A stretch of 64,000 nucleotides of DNA from Streptomyces polyasparticus. GTDB taxonomy: Bacteria; Actinomycetota; Actinomycetes; Streptomycetales; Streptomycetaceae. Under the pieces are notes generated by a model. That model searched no databases. It was not told the DNA's origin and worked only from the letters and a program-made list of their open reading frames with translations. The stretch spans positions 124,001 to 188,000 of the forward strand of contig NZ_JACTVJ010000019.1 of the NCBI RefSeq assembly GCF_014493765.1, given 5' to 3'. Below are positions 56,118 through 64,000 of the stretch, piece after piece (position 1 is the first letter of the stretch; every line of letters starts with the position of its first letter). Position numbers and translations under genes: made by a program.

Positions 56118-56561
56118 ATGGCCAGAGCTCTGCGGATGTCCGCGTGGGTGATGGGTGTCGCCTGCGTGGCGATCGGCCTGTTCCATGTGGCCGGCGGCAA
56201 TGCCGCCATTCCCGGCGAGGCCGACGCCGGGGCGACCCTCGACAGCCTGGGCCGGTTCTTCGGCGCGATCTTCGCCGGATACGGGCTGGTCTGGATCTGG
56301 GCGGTCCGGCAGGAAACCGTCCCGGCCCGCGTCGTGCGGTGGCTCGCCGCGGTGTTCCTGCTCGGCGGCATCGGGAGGCTGCTCTCCTTGGCCGTGCACG
56401 GGTGGCCGCACTCGTTCCAAGTGGCCCTGACCGTACTCGAGTTGGCCCTTCCATCGGTCTGGTTCTGGCTGGCCGACGCCGATGAGCGTGCCTCCCGCGA
56501 ACGCGCCCAGCACGTGCAGGCCGCCGGGGGAGCCGTACCGTCGCGCTCGACCGCTCGATGA
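56118..56561 (+). CDS. DUF4345 membrane protein
   Basis: 147 residues with four hydrophobic helices (WVMGVACVAIGLFHV, FFGAIFAGYGLVWIW, WLAAVFLLGGIGRLL, VALTVLELALPSVWFW), the usual size and layout of DUF4345. Function unknown. GAGGGGGAG precedes ATG 56118. Its stop overlaps the start of the following kinase gene (ATGA), so they are made together under the TetR regulator. Confidence 0.88.
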   Translation: MARALRMSAWVMGVACVAIGLFHVAGGNAAIPGEADAGATLDSLGRFFGAIFAGYGLVWIWAVRQETVPARVVRWLAAVFLLGGIGRLLSLAVHGWPHSFQVALTVLELALPSVWFWLADADERASRERAQHVQAAGGAVPSRSTAR

Positions 56562-58543
56562 GGGTCGTCCTGCTGGCCGCGTCCGGCGAGTTCGGCCCGC
56601 CGGAGACCGACTTCCTTGTCCCGTCGTTCGTCCTGGGATTCCTCTTCACCTTCGTTCCCGCGCTGCTCGCCCGGCGCCTGCTGAATCTGCGCTCGGGGGT
56701 GCCCCGGATTGCGTTCTGCACCCTCGTCGCGATCACGATCAGTGGCTCCACCGTGGGCCGTGACATGCGGCAGGGCAGCGAGTGGTCCCTGGTGACGGTG
56801 TTCTGGGGCGTCACGCTCGCTCTCACGATGCTGATGCTCCTCCTCATCGAGGCGTGTGTCCCCAGCGGTGCCGGGCCGGTCGGGCTGATCAAGGAGCTCC
56901 ATCGCCGCATCCTCCGCGCCCGGCGGTACGCCCAGGTCAGTGCCATCTCCACACGCTCAGGGCTGCCCCGCTTCGCCGCCGACCGGCCGAGCCGCAACGC
57001 GCCCGAGCGCAACGCCGCGTACGCCGTCGCCCTGCGCCGCACCCTGGACGACAGCGGCGTCACCTTCGTCAAACTCGGCCAACTGCTCTCCACCCGCCGG
57101 GACATGCTGCCGCCGGAGTTCATCGACGAACTGAGCAAGCTGCGGAACGAGGTCCCGCCCGCCTCCTGGGAGCAGATGCGCGAGCAACTGACAGACGAAC
57201 TCGGCGCACCTCCCGAGGAGTTCTTCAAGGACTTCGACCCCACCCCGCTCGCCGCGGCCTCCATCGCCCAGGTCCACCGGGCGACGCTGTCGGACGGCCG
57301 CCCGGTGGTGGTGAAGGTGCAGCGCCCCGGCATCGTCCGCGTCGTCGACCGCGATCTCGACATCGTGCGGCGGACGGCCCGCACCCTGCAGCGCCGTTTC
57401 GCCTGGGCCCGCGGCATCGGCGCGGTCGACCTGGCCGAAGGCTTCGCCGACTCGCTCCGCGAAGAGCTCGACTTCCGTATCGAGGCCCGCAACCTCGCCA
57501 CGGTCGCCGCCGCCGGCGCAGGGCGTTCTCCCGTACGACTCCCGCAGGTGCACCAGGAGTTGACGACGGCCCGCGTCCTCGTCATGGAGGCTCTCGACGG
57601 CATCAGTCTGGGCAGCGCGGCCGCGACCCTGGCGGCACGCGGCACGGACCGCGGCGCGCCGGCCCGCACGCTTCTCGACGTCCTGCTCCGTCAGATCATG
57701 GTCGATGGTGTCTTCCACGCCGACCCGCACCCCGGCAACATCCTCCTGCTCCCCGACGACTCCCTCGCCCTGATCGACTTCGGCTCGGTCGGCCGCCTGG
57801 ACACCCGGCTCCAAGGCTCGCTGCAGCGCCTCCTGGTCGGCATCGACCAGCGCGACCCGGCGGGTGTCCGGGACGCCTTCGTCGCGATCATGGACCGCTC
57901 GGAAGCGGTGGACGGAGAGTCCCTGGAGCGCTCGCTCGGCCGCTTCATGGCCCGCCATCTGGGCCCTGGCCTGACGCCCGACGTGGAGATGTTCACCGAC
58001 CTCTTCCGTATCGTCTCCGCCCACGGAGTTGCCGTACCGGCAGAGGTGGCAGCGGTCTCCCGCGCCCTCGCCGCCCTTGAGGGCACGCTCGCCCATCTCG
58101 CCCCCGGCTTCGACATCGTCAGCGAGACGCGTGCCTTCGCCGAACGCGAGATCACCGCGCAGTTGCACCCCGAGTCGCTGCGCCAGGCGGCGCGGGACGA
58201 ACTGGTGTCGCTGATCCCGCTGTTGCGCCGCATCCCGCGCCAGGTGGAGCGGATCACGGCGGATCTGGAGCGCGGGGTGTTCACGGTCAACACGCGGATG
58301 TTTGCCGACCCCGCGGACCAGCGCGTCCTGGCCGGCCTGCTCCAGCAGGCCCTGGTCGCGGTTCTGGCAGCGACCACCGGCCTCATGTCCGTGGTTCTGC
58401 TGGCCGCCGGCGGCGGCCCACGGGTCTCGGACCGACTGCGCCTCCACGAGGTCTTCGGCTACAACCTGCTCGTGCCCAGCGTGATCATGATGCTGAGGGT
58501 GCTGGTCGGCGGATTCCGCAGACGTGAGAGCCGCAGCGGGTGA
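56558..58543 (+). CDS. UbiB/ABC1-family atypical kinase with N-terminal membrane segment
   Basis: 661 residues. The first 110 residues carry three hydrophobic helices (FVLGFLFTFVPALLA, IAFCTLVAITISGS, LVTVFWGVTLALTMLML). The ABC1 domain follows: KLGQLLSTRRDMLP (KxGQ motif), PLAAASIAQVHRA (Ala-rich loop), VKVQRPG, EELDF, HADPHPGNILLLP and LIDFGSVG (metal-binding DFG). C-terminal hydrophobic helices end the protein. UbiB-type proteins bind ATP and support ubiquinone or lipid metabolism; Streptomyces makes menaquinone, so the role here is open. It is coupled to DUF4345. Confidence 0.9.
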   Translation: MRVVLLAASGEFGPPETDFLVPSFVLGFLFTFVPALLARRLLNLRSGVPRIAFCTLVAITISGSTVGRDMRQGSEWSLVTVFWGVTLALTMLMLLLIEACVPSGAGPVGLIKELHRRILRARRYAQVSAISTRSGLPRFAADRPSRNAPERNAAYAVALRRTLDDSGVTFVKLGQLLSTRRDMLPPEFIDELSKLRNEVPPASWEQMREQLTDELGAPPEEFFKDFDPTPLAAASIAQVHRATLSDGRPVVVKVQRPGIVRVVDRDLDIVRRTARTLQRRFAWARGIGAVDLAEGFADSLREELDFRIEARNLATVAAAGAGRSPVRLPQVHQELTTARVLVMEALDGISLGSAAATLAARGTDRGAPARTLLDVLLRQIMVDGVFHADPHPGNILLLPDDSLALIDFGSVGRLDTRLQGSLQRLLVGIDQRDPAGVRDAFVAIMDRSEAVDGESLERSLGRFMARHLGPGLTPDVEMFTDLFRIVSAHGVAVPAEVAAVSRALAALEGTLAHLAPGFDIVSETRAFAEREITAQLHPESLRQAARDELVSLIPLLRRIPRQVERITADLERGVFTVNTRMFADPADQRVLAGLLQQALVAVLAATTGLMSVVLLAAGGGPRVSDRLRLHEVFGYNLLVPSVIMMLRVLVGGFRRRESRSG

Positions 58544-58600
58544 GGGGCGGCCCGCGGCTCGCTGATCGCGCAGCCGCGTGACGCCTTTCCGGTACGACCG

Positions 58601-59491
58601 CTACGCGGATGCCGGCCCGCCGAACGCCCGCCGGCTGTGAGCGAGCATCTGGCGCACCGCCGGGCTGTGCGTGCTCTTCCAGACGAGCGCGAGCAGGGCC
58701 GGAATCCCGACGTCGACGATGGCATGGACGGTGAGCCGGTCGCGATGGTCCGCGGTCATCGATTCGCTGAGGACGGCGACCCCGAGACCGCGGGCCGCGA
58801 GGTCCGCGATGGCGTCCGCGGCACTCGCCTGCAGGGCGATCGAGGGTTCGAGGCTCTGGGCGGCGCAGGCGCGGTCGAACACCGTGCGCAGTCCTGTGCC
58901 GGGCGGCATGCAGACGATCGGGTGGTCGACCAGGTCGCGCAGAGTGATCCGCCGCTTCTTCGTCAAGGGGTGATCCGGCGGGACGGCCACGACAAGTCGC
59001 TCGCTGATGATCGTCAGCGCTTCGAGGTCTTCGGGCGCGGAGTGCGCGACGCCGATGAGCGCCAGGTCGACGGAGCCTTCCCGTACTCCTTCCGTGAGCC
59101 GGTCGGAGTTGTCCTCCACCAGCGAGATCTCCACGCCGGGGTGAGCCCGGTGAAAGGCGGCGAGAGCGTCGAACAGGGGCGTGATGGTGCAGCCGATGAC
59201 CATCCCGACCGTGAGCCGCCCACGGACGAGGTCGCTGACCTCGTCCACCGCTTCGCCGACTGCCTTTGCGGCGGCCAGCGTTGCCCGCGCGTGTTCGAGG
59301 GCCGCCTTGCCCGCGACCGTGAGCGTGACGGCGCGCGCCGAACGGTCGAAGAGTTCGGCACCCAGCTCGCGTTCCAGCTGGCGGATCTGTGCGCTGACAC
59401 CGGACTGGCTGATGTGCACGCGCTCGGCGGCGCGCGTGAAGTTCCGCTCCTCGGCGACCGCGACGAAGTACTCGAGCTGCCTCAGGTCCAT
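58601..59491 (-). CDS. LysR-family transcriptional regulator
   Basis: 296 residues. N-terminal HTH MDLRQLEYFVAVAEERNFTR, HISQSGVSAQIRQLERELG; effector-binding domain from about 88 (RGRLTVGMVIGC, HPGVEISLVEDN, DHPIVCMPPGTGL). The start is ATG 59491, without a clear ribosome binding site. It is divergent from the NTF2-like gene. An 18-bp palindrome at 59495-59512 overlaps its own start region and is the likely binding site. Confidence 0.92.
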   Translation of the reverse strand: MDLRQLEYFVAVAEERNFTRAAERVHISQSGVSAQIRQLERELGAELFDRSARAVTLTVAGKAALEHARATLAAAKAVGEAVDEVSDLVRGRLTVGMVIGCTITPLFDALAAFHRAHPGVEISLVEDNSDRLTEGVREGSVDLALIGVAHSAPEDLEALTIISERLVVAVPPDHPLTKKRRITLRDLVDHPIVCMPPGTGLRTVFDRACAAQSLEPSIALQASAADAIADLAARGLGVAVLSESMTADHRDRLTVHAIVDVGIPALLALVWKSTHSPAVRQMLAHSRRAFGGPASA

Positions 59492-59494
59492 GAC

Positions 59495-59512
59495 TGGAAA
59501 TTCTAGCTTCCA
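59495..59512. promoter_or_regulatory. Palindrome in the LysR/NTF2 intergenic region
   Basis: TGGAAATTCTAGCTTCCA, with TGGAA / TTCCA arms and an inner TTCTAG-type centre, four bp upstream of the LysR start codon. It is AT-rich and a likely LysR operator. Confidence 0.6.
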
Positions 59513-59597
59513 TGAAAACCATCTGTTGGACTTCTGGTAAGGGCGAAGCCAGGCTTGATTGCAGCGAAGCCGACGCAGGGAGATCGAGGAGAGAGTC

Positions 59598-59975
59598 ATG
59601 ACGGAGTACGAGAAGGCCATGCGGCCCGAGGACATCACCCGCCTGTTCGTCGAACGCTCGAATGCCGGTGACGCGGCGGGAGTTGCCGCCCTGTACGAGG
59701 AGGACGCGGTGCTCGCGTACCCGCCCGGCAGCAGGACGGTGGGTCGCGAAGCGATCCGTGAGCTGTGGGCGAAGGTGCTGGCCAACCGTCCGCACTTCGA
59801 GCCGGAGCGGCCGCTGCCGACCTTGATCAGCGGCGATATCGCCCTCACCTCGACGCCCCCGAAGGACGGGACGGGCGCCCGGGCGCAGGTGGTCAGGCGG
59901 CAGCCCGACGGCAGTTGGCTGCGCCTGCTCGATCAGCCGGAATTCGTGCCGCCCGCGGCGGCCGACGGCAACTGA
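59598..59975 (+). CDS. NTF2-like / SnoaL-like protein
   Basis: 125 residues of the NTF2-like cone fold (ITRLFVERSNAGDAAGVAALYEEDAVLAYPPG, in two parts; VGREAIRELWAKVLA; VRRQPDGSWLRLLDQPEF). Such proteins bind or isomerise small molecules; the role here is unknown. GAGGAGAG lies before ATG 59598. It is the probable target of the divergent LysR regulator and is followed by a strong terminator. Confidence 0.88.
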   Translation: MTEYEKAMRPEDITRLFVERSNAGDAAGVAALYEEDAVLAYPPGSRTVGREAIRELWAKVLANRPHFEPERPLPTLISGDIALTSTPPKDGTGARAQVVRRQPDGSWLRLLDQPEFVPPAAADGN

Positions 59976-59988
59976 CCTCTTCCCGCAT

Positions 59989-60026
59989 GCCGCGAGGTCG
60001 CCGCCCCGCGCCGGCGACCTCGCGGC
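59989..60026. terminator. Strong hairpin terminator
   Basis: Perfect 15-bp stem GCCGCGAGGTCGCCG / CGGCGACCTCGCGGC with an 8-base loop, 13 bp after the NTF2-like gene. Confidence 0.85.
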
Positions 60027-60103
60027 GTCGACCTGCGTACGGGAGTCGCGAGACCCGGGCAAAGGCGAAGATCCGCTGGTGGACCCCCTGATGGCGTAAG
60101 CCT

Positions 60104-60120
60104 AAGGTTAGGCTAACCTT
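60104..60120. promoter_or_regulatory. Iron box (IdeR/DmdR1-type)
   Basis: AAGGTTAGGCTAACCTT, palindromic except at its centre, close to the actinobacterial iron-box consensus TTAGGTTAGGCTCACCTAA. It ends six bp before the GTG start of the transporter ATPase gene, so iron-loaded repressor would block the operon. Confidence 0.88.
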
Positions 60121-60126
60121 CGGGGC

Positions 60127-60987
60127 GTGCGAGTTGTTGAAGAGAGCTCCGAGGCAAGGCGTCCCCGCGGGCATGAGCTGTCCGCCACGGACGTCACCGT
60201 GGCGTACGACGGCGTCGATGTCGTCCATGACGCCTCGATGACGCTGCGCCCCGGCGAGGTCACGGTCCTCGTCGGGCCCAACGGCAGCGGCAAGTCCACG
60301 CTGCTGCGCACGCTCGCCAGACTGCAGCGCCCGCGCACCGCGACCATCACGCTGGACGCCGACACCGACGGACTCGCCCTGAGCCCGCGGGAGTTCGCCC
60401 GCAGCGTCGCGCTGCTCACCCAGGGGCGGCCCACGCCGAGCGGTCTGACCGTGCGCGACGTCGTCGAGTTCGGCCGCTATCCGTACCGCAGCCGCTGGGG
60501 CAAGACCGATCCGGGCGGCACCGCCGCCGTGGACCGCGCACTCGCCATGACGGACATGGCCTCGCTCGCCGAACGCGGAGTCGAGCACCTCTCCGGCGGT
60601 CAGCTGCAGCGCGTCTGGCTCGCAGGCTGCCTCGCCCAGGAGACGGGCGTCCTCCTCCTCGACGAGCCCACCAACCATCTTGATCTGCGCTACCAGGTCG
60701 AACTCCTCGACCTCATGCGCGATCTCGCGGACGGCCACGGCATCGCCGTCGGCGCCGTCCTGCACGACCTCGACCAGGCCGCGGCCGTGGCCGACCGGAT
60801 CGTCCTGCTCAGGGACGGCCGGGTCATCGGCGACGGCGACCCCGAGGACGTGCTCACCGCCGAGCGGCTCACCGAGACGTACGGCATCCGCATCGAGGTC
60901 GACACCGATCCCCTCACCGGTCATCTGCGCACCCGCGCGATAGGCCGTCACCACTCGCGAAGCGAAAGGCTCTCCACCCAGTCATGA
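60127..60987 (+). CDS. Iron-siderophore ABC importer ATPase (FecE-like)
   Basis: 286-residue ABC ATPase of the Fe-siderophore class. It has GPNGSGKSTLLRTLARLQRP (Walker A), QGRPTPSGLTVRDVV (Q-loop), GRYPYRSRWGK (a FecE/FhuC hallmark), LSGGQLQRVWLAGCLAQ (signature), LLLDEPTNHLDLRYQ (Walker B) and LHDLDQAA (H-loop). It powers uptake of ferric siderophore. GTG 60127 lies only six bases from the iron box, so the transcript may be leaderless. It overlaps the binding-protein gene by ATGA. Confidence 0.94.
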   Translation: MRVVEESSEARRPRGHELSATDVTVAYDGVDVVHDASMTLRPGEVTVLVGPNGSGKSTLLRTLARLQRPRTATITLDADTDGLALSPREFARSVALLTQGRPTPSGLTVRDVVEFGRYPYRSRWGKTDPGGTAAVDRALAMTDMASLAERGVEHLSGGQLQRVWLAGCLAQETGVLLLDEPTNHLDLRYQVELLDLMRDLADGHGIAVGAVLHDLDQAAAVADRIVLLRDGRVIGDGDPEDVLTAERLTETYGIRIEVDTDPLTGHLRTRAIGRHHSRSERLSTQS

Positions 60988-61976
60988 GGCGCACTCTGCT
61001 CGCCGCGGCCGTCACCACGGCAGCGGCTCTCACCCTGTCGGCCTGCGGAACCACCGAGCCCGCCGCGGACAAGAAGGACGACAAGAAGGCGCCCGGCTCG
61101 GCGGACATCAAACTCACCGACGGCACCGGCGCCCAGGTCAAGCTCGACGGGCCGGCCAAGAAGGTCATCGCCACCGAGTGGAACGTCGTCGAGCACCTCG
61201 TCGAGCTCGGCGTGAACCCGGCGGGCGTCTCCGACGTCAAGGGCTACAAGCAGTGGGACCAGGCTGTCCCGCTGACCGGTGACCCCAAGGACATCGGCAC
61301 CCGCGGCGAGCCCAGCATGGACTCCATCGCGGCGCTGCAGCCCGACCTGATCGTGGCGACCACGGACCTGCCCGAGGCTGCCATCAAGCAGCTCAAGGAG
61401 GTCGGCACGGTCATCACGATCAAGCCGGCCGACGCCAAGGACCCGGTCGGCCAGATGACGAAGAACCTGGACCTCCTGGCCCAGGCCACCGGCACCACCG
61501 ACAAGGCCGACCAGCTCAAGAAGGACCTCGACGCCAAGATCGAGGCGGGCAAGAAGGCGCTCGCCGACGCCGATCTCGCGGGCGCGAACGTCGCGTTCGC
61601 CGACGGCTACGTCCAGGGCAACACGACCTCGATCCGCCCCTTCACCAGCGGTTCGCTGATCGGCGGCATCAACGAGAAGCTCGGTCTGAAGAACCCCTGG
61701 ACCGTGAAGGGCGACCCGGCGTACGGCCTCGGCGCCACCGATGTCGAGGGCCTCACCAAGCTGCCCGAGGACGTCCACTTCGCCTACATCGGCAACAAGG
61801 ACGACAAGTCCAGCACCCCGTTCACCGGCGTCCTCGCCAAGGACAAGGTGTGGACCTCGCTGCCGTTCGTGAAGAAGGGCAACGTGCACCGTCTCGACGA
61901 CGGCATCTGGATGTTCGGCGGCACCGGCTCGATGAGCGCGTACGTCGACAACCTCGTGAAGGCGCTGACGAAGTAA
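60984..61976 (+). CDS. Iron-siderophore ABC importer binding lipoprotein
   Basis: 330 residues. Lipoprotein signal with lipobox LSAC (C21), a Lys/Asp-rich linker, and a FecB-type domain: KKVIATEWNVVEHLVELGVNP, DSIAALQPDLIVATTDL, and GGINEKLGLKNPW. It captures ferric siderophore at the cell surface and hands it to the permease. Cotranslated with the ATPase gene upstream (ATGA overlap); the permease gene starts 3 bp downstream. Part of an iron-box-controlled operon. Confidence 0.94.
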   Translation: MRRTLLAAAVTTAAALTLSACGTTEPAADKKDDKKAPGSADIKLTDGTGAQVKLDGPAKKVIATEWNVVEHLVELGVNPAGVSDVKGYKQWDQAVPLTGDPKDIGTRGEPSMDSIAALQPDLIVATTDLPEAAIKQLKEVGTVITIKPADAKDPVGQMTKNLDLLAQATGTTDKADQLKKDLDAKIEAGKKALADADLAGANVAFADGYVQGNTTSIRPFTSGSLIGGINEKLGLKNPWTVKGDPAYGLGATDVEGLTKLPEDVHFAYIGNKDDKSSTPFTGVLAKDKVWTSLPFVKKGNVHRLDDGIWMFGGTGSMSAYVDNLVKALTK

Positions 61977-61979
61977 CCG

Positions 61980-64000
61980 ATGGCCGTCACCGCAACCACC
62001 CCCGCCACCCGTCCGCAGACGGCCGCACCGTCCCGTTCGGGCGCGGCCGCGGTGACGGCCCTCCTGGTTCTCGTCGTGGCCGTATTCGCGGTCATCGACA
62101 TCACCCAGGGCACTGCCGCGGTGGGCGCCTCCGAAGTCTGGAAGGCGCTCACCGGGCAGGCCGACGCGGGCGACTCCTCCGTAGTGATCGCCTCGCGGCT
62201 GCCGCGCATGGTCGCGGGCCTGCTCATCGGTGCCGTCCTGGGCATGGCCGGTCACACCCTGCAGGCCGTCAGCCGCAATGTGATCGCCTCGCCCGACACC
62301 CTTGCCGTCAACGCCGGTTCGTACTTCGCCCTCGGCATCGCCGCGGCCTCGGGTCTCTCGCTGCCCTTCCTCGCCTCCTCGGGTATCGCCTTCCTCGGCG
62401 GCCTCGCCGCCGGTGCGGTCGTGCTCGTGCTGTCCGGCCTGGGCGCCGGCACCGTACGCCTGGTCCTCGCGGGCACCGCCCTCACCCTGGGCCTGACGTC
62501 CATCACCGAAGGCCTTTTGCTGCTCTTCCCGTTGGAGACCCAGGGCCTGCACCAGTGGAACCAGGGCAGCATCGCGCAGAACGGTTTCGACGGCGTCCTG
62601 CAGATGCTCCCGATCGCCGTCCTCGCACTGATCGGCCTGATGCTGCTCGCGCGCCGCGTCGACGCCCTGGCGCTCGGCGACGACGCCGCCCGCGGCGTGG
62701 GTGTGCCGGTGCGCTCCACACGCGTCACGGCCGTGACCCTCGCCGCGCTCCTGTCGACCGCCGCCGTGACTCTCGCGGGTCCCGTCGGCTTCGTCGGCCT
62801 GTGTGCGCCCGCGCTCGTACGGTTCCTCGCGCGGCGCCTGCGTACTTTCAACAAGTCTCGGGCGAGCCTGCCGTTCACGGCGCTCGCCGGAGCGGCCCTC
62901 GTGCTCGGTTCCGACGTGGTGCTGCGGGCGCTCGTCCCCGCCGACACCGCCGTCGCCGTGCCCACCGGTGTGGTCACCAGCCTCGTCGGCGCGGTGTTCC
63001 TGGTCGTGCTCGCGGCCCGGGTCAAGGACGCGGGCGGTTCGGTCGCGGCCGACCGTCTGAAGATCCGCAGCCGTACCGTGTTCCTCGCCACCGGCGCCGT
63101 TCTCGTCGTCACCCTCGTCGGCGTGATGATCGCGTCCGTACTCCTCGGCGACGCCAAGCTGCTGCTCGGCGACGTACTCAACTGGGTGCAGGGCAAGGCG
63201 GGCCAGAGCGTCTCCTTCGTCCTCGACACCCGGATGCCGCGCGTCACGGCGGCGCTGCTCGCGGGCGGCGCGCTCGCCCTGGCGGGCACGCTCATCCAGG
63301 CCGTGACCCGCAATCCGCTCGCCGAACCCGGCACGCTGGGCGTCTCGAACGGCGCTGCGGTAGGCGCCGTACTCCTGGTCACCACCGTGCCGCTGGCCAG
63401 CGCATGGGCCGTGGCCGGCGCGGCGCTCGCCGGTGCGGCCGTCACCGCGGTGGTCGTCTTCGGGCTCTCGGCCAGGGGCGGGTTCCAGCAGAACCGAGTG
63501 GTGCTCGTCGGCTTCGGCATGGCGACGGCCGGTTACGCGCTGACCAGCCTGATGATCATCCTCACCGACCCGTTCAACGCGACCAAGGCCCTGACCTGGC
63601 TGTCCGGTTCGACGTACGGGCGGACCTTCGTCGACACGCTGCCGCTCGCCGCGGTGCTCGTGGTCGGCCTGGCCGTCGCGGTCGCCCGCCGCGCGGAACT
63701 GGACCTCGTCTCGCTCGACGAGGACACCCCGCGGCTGCTCGGCCTCAACCTCGGCAAGGGCCGCCTGGGCTTCCTCGTCCTCGCCGTCCTGCTCACCGCG
63801 ACCGCCGTCGCCGCCGCGGGCACCATCGCCTTCGTCGGCCTCGTCGCCCCGCACGCGGCCCGCGCCCTGGTCGGCCGTCAGCATGCCCGGGTCGTCCCGG
63901 TCGCGGTGCTGCTCGGCGCGATCCTGGTGTGCACGGCCGACGTGGTGGGCCGCACGGTCATCGCACCGGCTCAGCTCGGCGCGGGCCTGATGACCGCGGT
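61980..64000 (+). CDS. Fused double FecCD permease of the siderophore importer (partial)
   Basis: Open from ATG 61980 to the window edge without a stop (673 codons), so the 3' end is missing. The single polypeptide holds two FecCD permease modules, as in FhuB. Module 1 has GAVLGMAGHTLQAVSRN, SPDTLAVNAG and GPVGFVGLCAPALVR. Module 2 starts near residue 365 and has GGALALAGTLIQAVTRNPLAEPG, SNGAAVG and FVGLVAPHAAR. Each module has about nine or ten helices. It forms the whole membrane channel for the ATPase and binding protein upstream. Confidence 0.92.
   Translation, partial: MAVTATTPATRPQTAAPSRSGAAAVTALLVLVVAVFAVIDITQGTAAVGASEVWKALTGQADAGDSSVVIASRLPRMVAGLLIGAVLGMAGHTLQAVSRNVIASPDTLAVNAGSYFALGIAAASGLSLPFLASSGIAFLGGLAAGAVVLVLSGLGAGTVRLVLAGTALTLGLTSITEGLLLLFPLETQGLHQWNQGSIAQNGFDGVLQMLPIAVLALIGLMLLARRVDALALGDDAARGVGVPVRSTRVTAVTLAALLSTAAVTLAGPVGFVGLCAPALVRFLARRLRTFNKSRASLPFTALAGAALVLGSDVVLRALVPADTAVAVPTGVVTSLVGAVFLVVLAARVKDAGGSVAADRLKIRSRTVFLATGAVLVVTLVGVMIASVLLGDAKLLLGDVLNWVQGKAGQSVSFVLDTRMPRVTAALLAGGALALAGTLIQAVTRNPLAEPGTLGVSNGAAVGAVLLVTTVPLASAWAVAGAALAGAAVTAVVVFGLSARGGFQQNRVVLVGFGMATAGYALTSLMIILTDPFNATKALTWLSGSTYGRTFVDTLPLAAVLVVGLAVAVARRAELDLVSLDEDTPRLLGLNLGKGRLGFLVLAVLLTATAVAAAGTIAFVGLVAPHAARALVGRQHARVVPVAVLLGAILVCTADVVGRTVIAPAQLGAGLMTA

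Noticed and set aside
58528-58560. GAGCCGC / GCGGCTC inverted repeat at the end of the kinase gene
   Set aside because: Only seven pairs with a long loop; not convincing as a terminator.
60948-63884. 978-codon open frame on the minus strand
   Set aside because: Antisense shadow of the siderophore importer operon; Glu/Arg/Gly-rich low-complexity typical of GC-rich antisense frames.

Overview
The window is about 72% GC, with actinomycete codon bias and AGGAG-type ribosome binding sites. It carries a complete conservon (nitrate-sensing kinase, roadblock, DUF742 and small GTPase genes), an IdeR/DmdR-type iron box, Streptomyces-type xylose genes and many Streptomyces-style conserved hypotheticals. 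It therefore looks like the chromosome of a Streptomyces or a close relative. No tRNA, rRNA, insertion sequence, integrase or CRISPR array was seen.

Layout. 0-4.2 kb: a persulfide/sulfide-detoxification island with a TauE/SafE exporter, a CstR-like regulator, a thioredoxin and a multiply frameshifted sulfide:quinone-reductase-like gene. Near-identical palindromes precede the last three. 4.2-7.3 kb: a two-component system divergent from a secreted DUF2202 protein. 7.5-10.5 kb: an aldehyde dehydrogenase and its GAF-type regulator. 10.5-13.9 kb: a Tat-exported amidase, a lipoprotein, a frameshifted LuxR gene and an internally deleted cupin gene. 13.9-18 kb: xylA divergent from xylB-ROK repressor around a 29-bp palindrome. 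18.8-22.9 kb: an overlapping SWIM-protein/SNF2-helicase pair. 23-27.8 kb: a desaturase, small hypotheticals, a methyltransferase and an MHYT membrane protein. 27.8-33 kb: the conservon, an F420/FMN-type oxidoreductase and a second, orphan roadblock gene. 33-39 kb: hypotheticals, a TPR protein, TesB, a Ski2-like helicase and a YdjM-type membrane hydrolase. 39-42.7 kb: a heterodimeric ABC exporter with one intact and one degenerate ATP site. 42.8-46.3 kb: an L,D-transpeptidase-like lipoprotein, an aldo/keto reductase and a GH109-like oxidoreductase. 46.7-52.1 kb: a giant FAD/Fe-S D-lactate-dehydrogenase-like protein, and a MarR regulator divergent from an ABC exporter. 52.2-60 kb: an MltG-like protein, a flavoprotein, a YjbQ protein, TetR/DUF4345/UbiB-like kinase genes, a LysR regulator and an NTF2-like protein. 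60.1-64 kb: an iron-regulated siderophore importer whose fused permease runs off the window.

The most unusual signal is the leader of the MarR-divergent exporter. A good promoter is covered by a perfect-arm palindrome. Its predicted start point falls on a GTG that opens a 22-codon leader ORF. That ORF contains a 24-bp tandem duplication of the ribosome-binding region and two rare TTA codons, and its stop overlaps the transporter start as ATGA. Other good leads are the three-operator CstR regulon feeding a broken SQR, 25-bp iterons ahead of the GAF regulator, a 27-bp triple repeat ahead of the aldo/keto reductase, and the paired inverted promoter elements of the TetR/DUF4345/UbiB unit.

Most functional calls rest on family recognition from the protein sequence. 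No database search was run.
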